From NCBI GenBank assembly GCA_026182355.1, contig JAPFBL010000542.1, positions 136,001 to 200,000 on the forward strand: a stretch of DNA of 64,000 nt. Direction: 5' to 3'. Shown here in pieces: positions 1 through 10,265 of the stretch; positions within the stretch are counted from its first letter, which is position 1; every line of letters begins with the position of its first letter. The stretch is from Hermatobates lingyangjiaoensis (taxonomy: Eukaryota; Arthropoda; Insecta; Hemiptera; Hermatobatidae). The notes beneath the pieces are model-generated. The model was not told where the DNA came from, ran no database searches, and saw only the letters and a program-made list of their open reading frames with translations. A program made the translations under genes and the position numbers.

Positions 1-87
1 CTATATAATCAGCTCCAAAGGCTGGTAACGATATGTTATATATACTAGGCCTTTGCATCGAGAACGTGCTTGGTCATGCTTTCTCTT

Positions 88-121
88 TTCTCCTGAAGAT
101 GTATTACCCGAAAATTTGAGC
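88..121 (+). ncRNA. hammerhead-like motif, F4-related, weak
   Basis: CTGAAGA lies at 93-99, GAA at 110-112, the palindrome AATT at 113-116, and GAG at 118-120 can pair with CTC at 90-92. Stem II is poor (only GT/AC), so this is probably a decayed copy. It belongs to the half element 1-175, which ends in a (TA) tract. Confidence 0.4.
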
Positions 122-189
122 TTGTAAATGTGTTTTTTACTCTGTATGTTATTCTTCTTTAATTTTTTACTTAAATATATATATACATC

Positions 190-324
190 AATGATCAAAC
201 CACAATAAGAAAATGAGAAAACAAGACTAAGACATAGTCTCGTTTTCCCATTTTCTTATTGTGGTTTGATCACCGATTGTTATTTCACGTGTTTATGTGA
301 AATCTTTATATATATATATATAAA
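190..324. repeat. collapsed F1 palindrome ending in (TA)n
   Basis: Two inverted F1 outer arms (TCAAACCACAATAAG and its complement) meet around 235 without a ribozyme core. The right arm runs through the F1 tail (CACGTGTTTATGTGAAATC) into a (TA) tract at about 308-322. Confidence 0.7.
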
Positions 325-630
325 AAGATTTCACATAAACACGTGAAACAACAATCAATGATTAAACCACAATAAGAATAGGAAAACAAGACTAAGATCT
401 TTCAACCGTAACAAGCGGTCTTCGTCAGAGTCTTCCTCCTCTGCGGTCTTCCCTCTAAGCGGTCTTCCCTCCCACTCTTCTCAACTCCTCACCAGATGTT
501 TTCTGCATCTAGTGTTCAGTTGGGTTTTTGACTCTGACGAAGACCGCTTGTTACGGTTGAAAGATCTTAGTCTTGTTTTCCCATTCTTATTGTGGTTTAA
601 TCATTGATATATATATATATATATATATTT
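325..630. repeat. F1 inverted pair with two hammerhead-like cores
   Basis: The left arm has a minus-strand core at 390-432 and the right arm a plus-strand core at 530-572. About 97 bp of spacer lies between them, including the F1 upstream segment (CTCAACTCCTCACCAGATG) that is also seen at 16480-16640 and 60808-60965. (TA)n lies at both outer ends. Each core reads GACT, CTGACGA, stem II GACCG/CGGTT, GAA, AGATCT, T, AGTC. Confidence 0.8.
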
Positions 631-842
631 TTGATGAAAGTACGATGCGAAATGGACAAATAAAGTTCAATGTAGGCATAGAAACATAGAGAAATAGAGA
701 CAAACGTCTCTGTTCCAGTTCCTGAATACTGTTCAAACCAAACATTAGAGACTTTAAGTGTCTCTTTTTAATTTCTCTATGATTCTTTATATACAAAGAA
801 CTATATTTGTCTGTTTCGGATTGTATTTTCATCGAAAAAGTA
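628..842. repeat. F4 inverted pair, degenerate
   Basis: The left part (630-705) and right part (735-842) are diverged inverted copies of the F4 tail, which contains ATAGAGAAAT and its complement. The plus core near 733-765 keeps CTGAA and GAGAC but has lost GAAA, so it is probably not a working ribozyme. Confidence 0.6.
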
Positions 843-1050
843 TACATACATACATATATATTTATATATATAAGTTAATTTGAGTGAGTAGGAACTCGAA
901 TTGTAAATGACACAGGAATGAAAGGTAATGTTTATTATACAAGCGCGACACACTGACTGGCTGACGGCCAGCCTTGATAATCTGTCTCTGTGCGTAAACA
1001 AAGACTTTGACCCGCGATGACGGCGGTACAGTCACCGCCAACCAACTCCG
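843..1050. other. unassigned stretch
   Basis: Nothing recognised. There is a short inverted repeat around 955-975 (CTGGCTGACGGCCAG) and a small GC-rich patch at 1008-1050. Confidence 0.3.
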
Positions 1051-1056
1051 CTAACT

Positions 1057-1256
1057 TATATATATAAAGATTTCACATAAACAAGTGAAATAAAAATCAA
1101 TGATCAAACCAGAATATCAAATGGGAAAACAAGACTAAGATCTTTCAACCATAACAAGCGGTCTTCGTCAGAGTTGGATTTTTGACTCTGACGAAGACCG
1201 CTTGTTACGGTTGAAAGATCTTAGTCTTGTTTTCCCATTTCATATTGTGGTTTGAT

Positions 1257-1258
<2 letters not shown>
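1057..1258. repeat. F1 inverted pair, short spacer
   Basis: A minus core at 1133-1175 and a plus core at 1184-1226 are separated by only 8 bp, so the whole unit is a near-perfect palindrome of about 190 bp. (TA) tracts flank it. The left core has one change in stem II (CCATAAC for CCGTAAC). Confidence 0.8.

Positions 1259-1317
<59 letters not shown>
1259..1317. repeat. (TA)n microsatellite
   Basis: An uninterrupted TA tract of almost 60 bp between an F1 unit and an F2 unit. It is typical of the tracts that bound the palindromic elements of this window. Confidence 0.95.
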
Positions 1318-1321
<4 letters not shown>

Positions 1322-1362
1322 TAACGGTGAGTCACCGCCCTGCCTTCCTGCGGGACTCTTCG

Positions 1363-1409
1363 CTCTTCACACCTCCTGATGACGACGATGGTCGAAATAT
1401 CGATGTGAG
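1363..1409 (+). ncRNA. F2 hammerhead-like ribozyme motif
   Basis: CTGATGA starts at 1376. It is followed by C, a stem II GAC/GTC closing a GATG loop, GAA, the palindrome ATAT, C (the predicted cleavage-site base) and GATGTGAG. Stem I can form with the CTCTTCACACCTC segment in two blocks around an internal loop. The downstream F2 tail runs to a (TA) tract at 1457-1471. This is the right half of an F2 unit whose left half is missing. Confidence 0.6.
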
Positions 1410-1475
1410 TTATGTCTGTGTCTTTCTGTGTGTTTCCTTTGTTTTGAATTTATTTTATATATATATATATCTCGT

Positions 1476-1994
1476 TGTGTGTTGTTTTATATCTAGAAGA
1501 TATCGGCATTGGTTCCCTAATTTGAATATCGATTGATTAGATAAAGCTAGTTAGGCAAGAAAGTGGGATTGGATCTAAAACCCCCAGCCACACGAGAGGG
1601 AATTAATTTGTTTTGAACCTTAGCCGGATAGACTTGCAACTCGAAAGAAAAACAAGCTTTTTTTTTGACCCCTGTCGAATCTCAGCCACTTATTAACTTT
1701 TTGGCAGATTTACGAGATGAAATTTCATTTTAAATCCCATTCCTCACAAAATGATCTACTTTTTAAACACTTAATTATCATTTTGTAGTTTTAAAACTAT
1801 TTCTTGTCCTTTTTTTTTATTTATTATTTCGTATGCTAATTGTGTATTTTTAATTGAAGGTGTTAAACTCAGTGTTATCGGTTTTTTTAAACTTTCTGAC
1901 ACATGCAATTTTAATTGTATTTTTTTTATTAAACATGAAAATTTGTTAGAGTATAATATATTAATTAGTCAGACTAAAGAAATATTATTACGTA
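1476..1994. other. unassigned AT-rich stretch
   Basis: AT-rich DNA with short homopolymer runs. I see no coding pattern or recognisable repeat. Confidence 0.3.
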
Positions 1995-2365
1995 AATATG
2001 TACGCATTTATGAATGTATGTAACGTCCGTTGAGACAGTAATGCGTAATTGTGAAGGGGGATGTGTGAGTGTGCATTCATTTGTGTGCTGTGTACATATG
2101 TGAGTATGTATATGTACGGGCTTTAGTATGTGTGTATCTGGGTTCTGCGTGTTTGTATCCGAAGGTGTGTGCGTGTATATCATAGTTTGTGTATTATTTG
2201 ATATGTGTGTGTATGTGTTGAATGTGTGTTGTGTTTGTCTGTTGAAATTGTGTCTTTTATGTGTTTGTGTGATATGAGTATGTGCATGTTGAATGCGTGT
2301 TGTGTGTGTGTGTGTGTGTGCGTGTGACATAGTTTGTGTGTCGTGTTTGTGTGTGTGTTTGTGGA
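1995..2365. repeat. degenerate (TG)n-rich tract
   Basis: TG/TATG-rich low-complexity sequence with a purer (TG) run near 2302-2320. Open frames read as His-Thr repeats on the minus strand and are products of the simple sequence. Confidence 0.8.
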
Positions 2366-2720
2366 ATAAACCACTAGTAGAAGAACCATTCCGTTAGGAA
2401 TCCAGCCGTTGAGAAAACCGTTTCGACCAAGTTGAAACAGAAGCGGTTTATTGTCGTTTCTTCAATTCAATCGCTTTTTTTTTTGTTTTCCTTGAAAGTT
2501 ATAAACAACAATCCAACTTATTTTCTTCAAAATACCCTGACAACTGCAAAGAAATCACGCTCTAGAACAATAGAAGAAAGAAAAAATGTATTTCTCATCA
2601 ACTTGGAAGTTTTTGTTTATGTGCTGAGGGATAACTACAATATACTACTCAAATAGAAACAATACTTAGAATGGGACAAGATTATTTCTTTATAATTTAT
2701 AAAGAAATCATCTGTCACAA
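2366..2720. other. unassigned stretch before minisatellite
   Basis: No recognised feature. A 74-codon open frame (2432-2656, +) has no identifiable domain and I do not call it a gene. Confidence 0.3.
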
Positions 2721-2724
2721 AATT

Positions 2725-3560
2725 ATCCCTCATAGATTTATCCCTCATATAATTACCCCTCATAGAATTATCCCTCATAGAATTACCATTCATAGAATTA
2801 TCCCTCATAGAATTGTCATTCATAGAATTATCCCTCATAGAATTGTCATTCATAGAATTATCCCTCATAGAATTATCATTCATAGAATTATCCCTCATAG
2901 AATTGTCATTCATAGAATTATGCCTCATACAATAATTATTCATAGAATTATACCTCATAGAATTATGCCTCATAGAATTAGCTCTCATAGAATTATCCCT
3001 CATAGAATTAGCCCTCATATAATTATGCCTCATAGAATTATCATTCATATAATTATCCCTCATAGAAGTATCCTTCATAGAAGTATCCCTCATAGAAGTA
3101 TCATTCATATAATTATCCCTCATAGAATTATCCCTCATAGAAGTATCCCTCATAGAAGTATCATTCATATAATTATCCCTCATTGAATTATCGCTCATAT
3201 AATTTTCCCTCATAGAATTATCCCTCATAGAAGTATCATTCATATAATTATCCCTCATTGAATTATCGCTCATATAATTTTCCCTCATAGAATTATCTCT
3301 CATAGAAGTATCATTCATATAATTATCCCTCATTGAATTATCGCTCATATAATTTTCCCTCATATAATTATCCCTCATTGAATTATCGCTCATATAATTT
3401 TCCCTCATAGAATTATCCCTCATAGAAGTATCATTCATATAATTATCCCTCATTGAATTATCGCTCATATAATTTTCCCTCATAGAATTATCTCTCATAG
3501 AAGTATCATTCATATAATTATCCCTCATAATGTTATCCCTCATAGAAGTATTCCTTATAG
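2725..3560. repeat. 15-bp minisatellite with higher-order 75-bp repeat
   Basis: The unit is CCCTCATAGAATTAT with variants (CATTCATAT, CCTCATAGAAGT), in about 55 copies. In 3120-3520 the variants recur in the same order every 60-75 bp, so a multi-unit block was itself duplicated. Because the unit length is divisible by 3, the minus strand stays open for about 300 codons as five-residue repeats of the type M-R-D-N-S. That frame has no recognised start context or domain, so I treat it as a by-product of the repeat. Confidence 0.9.
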
Positions 3561-3561
3561 A

Positions 3562-3950
3562 ATGTTCCCTAATTTCTGTACGCCAGATTTGTGGAATGAG
3601 AAGAATCTATTAATTTTACATTGATAAAAATGGTAAGAGTAAAATCACTTTTTTTTTTTTGTGAATATTGGATTAAAGATGCTTGATGGCGGCTGTAAGG
3701 TGGAGGGTTAGTGGGTGAGGAGACTTTGAAGCCTGGAGATGATTCTGTTTATTAGAGAGACGGTGGAGGATGCTGGGCACAGATTCAGTGTGAAGACGCT
3801 CTGATCTTAGAGATAGGAAGCCATTCATCTCACACTGGCATTCCTCCACTACCAGCCCTGTGGTAGATAACTCATCGTGTCGTCTGCGCTTCTACAAAAC
3901 ACTCCTTTTAAGCAAACACTAAGACTAAAGTCGTCTTGACGAATCTCTAA
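3562..3950. other. unassigned stretch
   Basis: More GC-rich than its surroundings. Nothing recognised. Confidence 0.3.
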
Positions 3951-4050
3951 GGATTACCTCGATATATTAAACGGCTAATACGCAATGCTCTACGACTTCC
4001 ATCAACGTAGAGCGTTCCACGCACATTTCATGTATAAGTATATATATATA
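3951..4050. repeat. dispersed repeat, copy 1
   Basis: About 100 bp, nearly identical to 6187-6290, and contains CTCTACGACTTCCAT with a CTCTACG...CGTAGAG inverted pair. Both copies run into a TATAAGTATATATA tract and then into a ribozyme-type half element (F2 here, F13 at the other copy). It may be the upstream part of such an element. Confidence 0.75.
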
Positions 4051-4057
4051 TATATAT

Positions 4058-4242
4058 AATGAATTCAAAACGAAGGAAACACACAGAAAGACACAGACAT
4101 AACTCACATCGATATTTCGACCATCGTCGTCATCGATGAAACACAGTGTTTCAGTTCAGTTTTTGACTCTGACGAAGACCGCTTGTTACGGTTGAAAGAT
4201 CTTAGTCTTGTTTTCCCATTTCTTATTGTGGTTTAATCATTG

Positions 4243-4289
<47 letters not shown>

Positions 4290-4290
4290 G
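4058..4290. repeat. chimeric palindrome: F2 left half, F1 right half
   Basis: The left half is F2 on the minus strand, with core 4109-4134 (TTTCGACCATCGTCGTCATC). The right half is F1 on the plus strand, with core 4165-4207 and tail into (TA)n at 4242-4285. They meet at about 4135-4165. The two arms share no sequence, yet they keep the same head-to-head arrangement and (TA) boundaries as the same-family pairs. Confidence 0.8.
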
Positions 4291-4339
4291 ATCAGTTGAT
4301 ATATATATATCATATACAAAATTGTCACAATAACACGTG

Positions 4340-4500
4340 ATATAAATATTCAGGTAACTCACCACAAATGAATGAAGATAGTTGATTTATCTTCTATGAA
4401 TGTATTCACTTGCTCTCTGACGACGTGAAAACGAAAGGCCTCAGAGCGACTATCTTCATTCATTAGTGGTGAGTTACCTGAATATATATCATATATATGA
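4340..4500. repeat. F5 palindrome with one intact core
   Basis: Inverted arms at 4353-4390 and 4450-4482 (CAGGTAACTCACCAC and its complement) enclose one plus-strand ribozyme core at 4412-4447. TA-rich DNA lies outside both arms. Confidence 0.75.
4412..4447 (+). ncRNA. F5 hammerhead-like ribozyme motif, well preserved
   Basis: In order: GCTCT, CTGACGA, C, stem II GT/AC around GAAA (extendable by C-G), GAA, palindrome AGGCCT, C, AGAGC. Stem I GCTCT/AGAGC is a perfect 5-bp pair and C occupies the predicted cleavage position. All core bases expected for a hammerhead are present, apart from one additional base between CTGACGA and stem II. Confidence 0.7.
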
Positions 4501-4534
4501 TATGATATATATATATATATATATATATGATCAA

Positions 4535-4599
4535 ACTACAAAATGAAATGGAAAAACAAGACTAAGATCTTTCAACCGTAACAAGCGGTGTTCGTCAGA
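4535..4599 (-). repeat. F1 left half, truncated
   Basis: The F1 arm starts at a (TA) tract and carries the core from 4560 to about 4599 (TTCGTCAGA), then stops without a partner. It has one change in stem II (CGGTGTTCG). Confidence 0.7.
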
Positions 4600-4965
4600 A
4601 CCCAAAACCTAACTTCTCAGTTAATAATTGTTGTTAAAATTCTCAAATAGTTTTCTTTTAAAAAATCTCTAATATAAATATTTATCTTTCAAAATTTTAT
4701 ATTTTTACTTATGATAAAGGTTTTAAATAAAAATTGAAATGTCGGCATTCAGAGGTTAATTTAAACCTAAAAAACTGATATAATCTAATAAATTTTATTT
4801 TGTTTCAATTTACTTCAACATCATTCAACTTCTTTGTTGTTTTATTTTATTGTTTTACTATTGATATTCTTTAATATAATATTTGGTTACTTAATTGTTT
4901 CTCTCTAAGTATGTGGGTAGCACTTTTACTACAAATACAATAAAGAGATTTTTAAATCATTAGTT
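4600..4965. other. unassigned AT-rich stretch
   Basis: Very AT-rich. The segment 4708-4752 resembles a decayed F7 half (ATGATAAAGGTTTTAAATAA). Nothing else recognised. Confidence 0.3.
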
Positions 4966-5180
4966 GTGCAATCCGTAATTGTGTGGTATTTACTCATTCT
5001 GAGGTAAAATGAATAAACAACCAAAAGTTTCTACACAAATGAAGTTTTATTCAACGCGTTTCGAACACTTTGTGTTCATCATCAGAAAGACTTCCTGATG
5101 TGTCTTCCTGATGATGAACACAAAGTTATTTGTGTGGAGACTTTTGTTGGTTTATCCATTTTACCTCAGAAAGAGATTTT
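4966..5180. repeat. F6 palindrome with one broken core
   Basis: Inverted arms at about 5002-5085 and 5100-5165. The minus core (5053-5085) has CTGATGA, T, stem II GAACAC/GTGTTC, GAA and palindrome ACGCGT. The plus arm keeps CTGATGATGAACACAAAG but has lost the rest of stem II, GAA and stem III by a deletion, so only one ribozyme is complete. A related collapsed copy lies at 55333-55575. Confidence 0.75.
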
Positions 5181-5181
5181 T

Positions 5182-6117
5182 GTTGCTACGTCACTTTTCG
5201 CTTGTAATTATTTATTTCTTTGGTATATATCATAAATTTGCGTATTTATTGCTTTGGTATTATTGCGTGAATTAGTTAATTTAATTCTTGGTCTAATGCG
5301 CGACGTAGAATCGTGGTGCCCGCCTCCGCGAGGTCCACCTCGGACACCCCAAGTTTTGGGTGGCAAAACTTGGAGGTGACAAAAGGGCAACACGTTAAAT
5401 CGTCGGCCTGATTTGATCTTTGGTGTAATGGCTGGAAAGCTAAGGTGCACAGCGATCAAAACAGGTATATATCATAATTTGTTTATTGTTTTGAAATTTC
5501 ATGGCTTTCTGAGTCGGACGGGCTTGTGTAGAATTTAAGACAAAAATAAACTTATCGAGAGTGAGGAACTGGTTATGTCCAACCAGCATTCAATTAATGT
5601 TTGTTAATAAAATTGCAATAAAGTGTTTATTAAAATAAAATTACTTCGCAAATATATGTCTATGAAATTAAAAGAAAAGTCTAGAGATTAGATTAATCTT
5701 ATTTTATTTTATGTGAGTTTAAAAAAAAAACGTGTTATGCTAATACAGTAGAACATCTACATGCAAGATTAATTCGTTCCCGGATCGCGTTCTTATCTGG
5801 AATTTGTCCTATCTCAAACGAAGTTTTCCTATAAGAAATAACTAAGAACTAATTACTAGCTTCCCAAAATCATTCAAGTTAACATTAAGCTGTAAAACAC
5901 ATCTTTCTGATTGCTAATAGCTCATTAAAAGAGTCATTGAATGTCAACATATATTAACAAGATAAAGAATATGGTTTATTTGTTTTTTTTTTCTAACGCC
6001 CACATTTATAAGACTTTCACCGTTTAGTGTTGTTCTAGAGGCGGAAATTGTGTTTCATTTATTATTTAGCACACATTTTAGTTCTGGATGAGCCACATTA
6101 CCTCCTGATTCTACATT
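5182..6117. other. unassigned stretch
   Basis: No recognised gene or repeat. An 83-codon minus frame (5208-5459) covers a GC-richer patch but shows no domain I know. The rest is AT-rich. Confidence 0.3.
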
Positions 6118-6185
6118 AAGAGCCCTAAATTTGGCTTAACTCCAGCGTATTTAGAGTCGAGGATCTTTTAACGAGTACCTGACAT
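6118..6185 (-). mobile_element. SINE 3' fragment
   Basis: A short piece matching the SINE body near its 3' end (AGTACCTGACAT and CTAAATTTGGCTTAACTC), in the same orientation as the copy at 6640-6808. Confidence 0.5.
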
Positions 6186-6186
6186 C

Positions 6187-6298
6187 TCAGATATTACCTC
6201 GATATATTAAACGGCTAATACGCAATGCTCTACGACTTCCATGAACGTAGAGAGTTCCACGCACATTCCATGTATAAGTATATATATAAGTATATATA
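6187..6298. repeat. dispersed repeat, copy 2
   Basis: Second copy of the segment at 3951-4050, differing at a few positions, again ending in a TATAAGTATATA tract next to a ribozyme-type half element. Confidence 0.75.
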
Positions 6299-6440
6299 AA
6301 CTAGAATTTAAAAAGAACACATAGAAAGGAAATCACTGAACTCACTACTATATTTCGATGTCCTCGTCTTCAGGAAAAGAAGTGAATCGCTCCAAAGGCT
6401 GATAACGACTGACTTGGCGTTCGAACTGAAGCACTCAAAC
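6299..6440 (-). repeat. F13 half element with hammerhead-like core
   Basis: The core on the minus strand at 6346-6373 has CTGAAGA, C, a weak stem II, GAA, palindrome ATAT and A. Flanking GTAGTGAG can pair in part with the CACTTC segment. The same family is at 28495-28612. Confidence 0.6.
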
Positions 6441-6639
6441 AGTGTAGCCAACTTTCGGAGGAAAGGTAGACAGGGAAGATAAAGAGATAAAAGCCAAATA
6501 AAAATTAAAAAATGAAAACATTAATATTATAAGAATATATATATATACTTTGGTATATATAAGTATATATAATAATATATAATTATAAGTATATAAGTAT
6601 ATAATATAAGTATAAGTATATATATATATATATATACTT

Positions 6640-6808
6640 TGGGAAGCTGGTCGCTCGGGACTGACGGTTTAACATCCGAGGGATGACCTGCTCGGATTTA
6701 TTCTTTATTTACTTGACACGTAAATAAATCGAGGGCCAGATAGGTATCGAACCCCGAACCTACCAGTTCAGAGGTAAGTACGTTAACCATTGAGCTAACC
6801 TAGCCCCG
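6640..6808 (-). mobile_element. tRNA-derived SINE, truncated
   Basis: The tRNA-like head (about 6735-6808, minus strand) has an A-box-like TTAGCTCAATGGTTAACG and a B-box GGGTTCGATACC. The body segment with CGAGGGCCAG and the clustered GTCATCCCTCGGATG follows. The 3' part is missing. A pol III transcript of this type would depend on LINE machinery to move. Confidence 0.8.
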
Positions 6809-7840
6809 AATGAACAAAATGGTATATGAAAATATATATTAGATTACGATCAGTTACAATGAAGGAAGTTGCAATGTGCGTGTCGCAATGCCCGGTCATA
6901 GTGCATCAAGAATTTTTTAGAGTTTTAGTAATGTGAAATATTTCTTCCAAAATTCACAAAAAGCTTATCTATTCCCGACATTTTGAAGTTTTGTCGGAAC
7001 AAATATGTACTTGTTATACAGTTTTTGAAGTTTGAGATCAGTCCCACAAGGGAACATACATAGGCGATTCTACATTGATAGAAGAAGATTGATTCTACAT
7101 TGGTAGTTGCGCGGGGGAAGCAACAGGGATATTGCATCCCTCTGGATGGAATTATACAACATTCTCAAATTCAACTATTCATTTGTTTAAAGTTCTAGTA
7201 ATTTGGTTTTTTTTTATGTCACGGCAAATTTTTTATGAAGTAAAACATCTCAATTATCTGTTGATTAAGCTCGTATGTCAAGGATCCAGTGTGTCATTGT
7301 TATTTTGAATTCCTGTTATAGCAAAAAGGCCCATTTATCAACAGCAGAATAAATTCAGCTCTGTTCCTTCAAAAATCTTGTCATTTCTTCTCAAGAAACA
7401 CTGCTGGACAGCTGTGCTTGAATTAGTTTGCACAACAAAAACACGGCCTGCTGAATACTAGGCGTTGCCAGACAATGCCAACTAGATTATGAATGGGCTG
7501 TCCACTGGTGAACGAATCGGTTTTCATGGTCACCGACCTGTTCTGCGGTAAGAGGGCGGTGCTTTTTACCTTCTCTAGCCAACACTTCTTACAACCAGTT
7601 CGTCTAATTCCTTCAAATGTCAACGGAATTAAATTGCTAACTTTTATAGCTTCATAAAATTTATACTTCCATTTATATATGGAAGTGAAATATTAAATAC
7701 TAACATATTTAATTTGTATTTTGTGTTTTGAAATTTTACGTGTTTCTGAGAAAATAATCCTAAATTAATATCAAAGAATAAATAAAAAATAATAATCAAT
7801 CAATAATAATAATTATTAAGATAGTTTTTATACATAATTT
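6809..7840. other. unassigned stretch
   Basis: Open minus frames of 70 and 66 codons (6925-7137, 7423-7623) have no recognisable domain. I found no repeat partner in this window. Confidence 0.3.
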
Positions 7841-7841
7841 A

Positions 7842-8130
7842 GCCACTGATCGTTACAAGACGTTTCATAACAAAATTTCCTCTCACCCAAATCCACTCGT
7901 ACAAAACCTAGCTCCTTCCTCACCTTCCCAGAATCTCCCAAGACGACTCAAGAGAAGATGGCCTAGAGACCTACTGCCATCATGATCCACAATCAGGAAA
8001 CAAAGTGAAAAGTTGAACCAGTGGGTTCCATTCTTTGCTCATGTTTGTCAAAGTTATTTGTATGGCTTAGACTACATATGCTTGTTACGCAACATATGCA
8101 TAGTTGTATATTTAAATAAATATGTTAAAA
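7842..8130 (+). mobile_element. jockey-like LINE, 3' end of ORF2 plus 3' UTR
   Basis: Reading frame 7842-7985 gives the C-terminus of a non-LTR reverse transcriptase ORF: a D-R-Y-K-x-F-H-N block, then S-H-P-N-P-L and a basic R-R-L-K-R-R-W-P-R-D-L-L just before the stop TGA at 7983-7985. The same signature ends the elements at 31667-31990 and 33826-34545. A 3' UTR follows with GTTACGCAACATATGC and an AAATAAATATG tail that matches 31680-31720 and 63650-63690. The 5' part is absent, as expected from 5' truncation. Confidence 0.75.
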
Positions 8131-8376
8131 AAAGATGGTTATATTTTTTTATAATTTTTTTTACTTGTAAGAGGATTTTACAACACAACGTGAAACCACA
8201 ATATAAAATTCAATCACAGACCAAACGTATAAACCACATTTTTAATGTACTAATTGCTTATAAACATATTAACCTTTTATAAAAATGTCAACCATATAAA
8301 TCTATTATAAACGTTTACAAACACTATAATAAGTAGTATATATAATAAATATTTTGCATATATAATAAATAGTATA

Positions 8377-8494
8377 AATGATTAAACCACAATAAGAATG
8401 GGAAAACAAGACTAAGATCTTTCAACCGTAACAAGCTTGTTACGGTTGAAAGATCTTAGTCTTGTTTTCCCATTCTTATTGTGGTTTAATCATT
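8377..8494. repeat. perfect 118-bp F1 palindrome without spacer
   Basis: Two F1 arms of 59 bp are exact reverse complements and meet at 8435/8436 (ACAAG|CTTGT). The join lies in the stem II loop, so CTGACGA and half of stem II are missing from both sides and no ribozyme remains. The F1 tail continues on the right to about 8530. Confidence 0.95.
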
Positions 8495-8530
8495 GATTCT
8501 TGTTTCACGTGTTTATGTGAAATCTTTTTA

Positions 8531-8865
8531 TTAATAAATAGTATAAATGCAAACGTATTTATAAATGTGTTATAAACGTTTAAAATGCATGGAGACGAAC
8601 AATGTTTTCACATACACGTCCGGTCACAGGGAATAAGGTAATATAGAACAATTACTAAGTAATTACGCATTACTAAAGTAATTAGAATCAATCTAAAATC
8701 AACTGTGAATAGCAAGTATGTAAATAATCAAGAAAAGAAAAATAGAGGGAGAAACAAAGCAAATGTAACATAAATAAAAGTTAATGACTAAGCATTAATA
8801 AAAATAAAACTTGAAATAATATTGAGAATATAAAAAATAATAATAATAATAATATATATACGTTT
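8531..8865. other. unassigned AT-rich stretch
   Basis: AT-rich. Nothing recognised. A short (AAT)n run is at 8840-8860. Confidence 0.3.
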
Positions 8866-8990
8866 CAAAGTAAACTATAGGTACACAGTAAATAGAAAAC
8901 ACACTTACAGTCTAATTTTCGGTTTAACCGTCATCAGGAGAGAAGATAAAGGGACACAAAGCGCACTTGGGGAAGTGACGGTTGGAGAAA
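8866..8990 (-). repeat. F4 half element with hammerhead-like core
   Basis: Minus core 8911-8940: CTGATGA, C, stem II GGTT/AACC-like (here GG/CC with a TTTAA loop), GAA, AATT, A. The upstream part (GACGGTTGG, CACTTGGGGAAGTG) matches 50240-50275 and 50920-50950. Confidence 0.6.
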
Positions 8991-9126
8991 GAAAAATATG
9001 ATTAATATTTTCTAAATATGATTAATGAAATTATATATTTTTTTTAAAGAATATTTCTGCAGAATGGAATTGGTTGGCAGATGCTAGTCGTGTATCAGGA
9101 TTTCTTCTGATATGGTTCACAAGTTT

Positions 9127-9127
9127 T

Positions 9128-9204
<77 letters not shown>

Positions 9205-9470
9205 GTGTGTGTGTGTGTGTGTGTGAAAAAAAGATTTCACATAAGCACGTGAAATAACAATCAATGATCAAACACAATAAGAAATGGGAAAACAAGACTA
9301 AGATCCCTCAACCGCAACAAGAGGTCTTCGTCAGAGTCAAAAACCCAACTGATGCCAGTTGGGTGAGTTGTCAGTTGGGTTTTTGACTCTGACGAAGACC
9401 GCTTGTTGCGGTTGAGGGATCTTAGTCTTGTTTTCCCATTTCTTATTGTGGTTTGATCATATATATGTGA
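9127..9470. repeat. F1 inverted pair with (CA)n/(TA)n/(TG)n edge
   Basis: Microsatellite 9131-9225 passes from CA to TA to TG. The F1 left arm follows (core 9296-9338), then the right arm (core 9385-9427). Both arms share the same changes (GTTGCGGTTGAGGGATC): GAAA has become GAGG on both sides, so both motifs should be inactive. Matching substitutions in both arms mean the pair was copied or converted after the changes arose. Confidence 0.8.
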
Positions 9471-10265
9471 ATGAAAAATGGATCACCAAGTGTATGTAAA
9501 CTTTCACGGCTATAACACCTGCTGTGTTATTTCTGATAAAAATGTTTAATATAGATAATAATAAAATTAAAAAGTTTCAATAGGATAAGGACAAAGATAA
9601 TAAATATTGTTTCTGGAAACAAAAATAATTATGAAATCGCGTCATTTTACTTCTAAAATGATAAGCTCTAACTGGACGTCTCGTCTTTCTGTAGATCATT
9701 TTTCAGTCGCTTCCAATCCAAGAATAGAAAATCAATTTGAAGGAAATTAAAAAAATTGAGTTTGACATGAGATATCAGTGGATCTTATTGAGTTTTGTTT
9801 AAAAAAAAAAAAATTAAATGAATTTATCTTGTAAAGGAAGATTGACGTTATCGTACAGTTTTCTCTGAAACACCCTGATATTATTATTCACTGCAGTTAA
9901 ATCAATGTTATCAAGTCTTGTGAATTCTTTTTGAATAGTAAGTATAACAAATTTAATAGTTATATATTTAATGATAACGACTTTAGTCTTCAGATTCTCA
10001 ACAAACTAAAATAATTAGCGACAGTCTTTTATTCATGATATTGGCGTAACGGGGGAAGTGGCGATAGGGGTCTCCCACCACAGGCTCGACAGGGATGCCA
10101 ACCAAACCATACCGTCCACGCTGACAGTTTCATTCGTTTTGTTTGTTTGTTTTTTTTTTGTTACTTGACTATCCTAACCTGTATGAACTGACTGGTTTTC
10201 ATCTTTCTTCTTAAGATCATGTCTTTTTCGATCCTGATATAAAATTTCAGAGTACTCTATACTAT
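9471..10265. other. unassigned stretch
   Basis: AT-rich with a GC-richer patch at 10048-10130. No coding pattern recognised. Confidence 0.3.

Noticed and set aside
2635..3543. 302-codon repetitive protein gene
   Set aside because: The open frame follows from a 15-bp unit. No start context, signal or domain. Kept only as a finding to test.
7423..7623. Cys-rich small protein on the minus strand
   Set aside because: No signal peptide, no regular cysteine spacing and no splice or promoter context.
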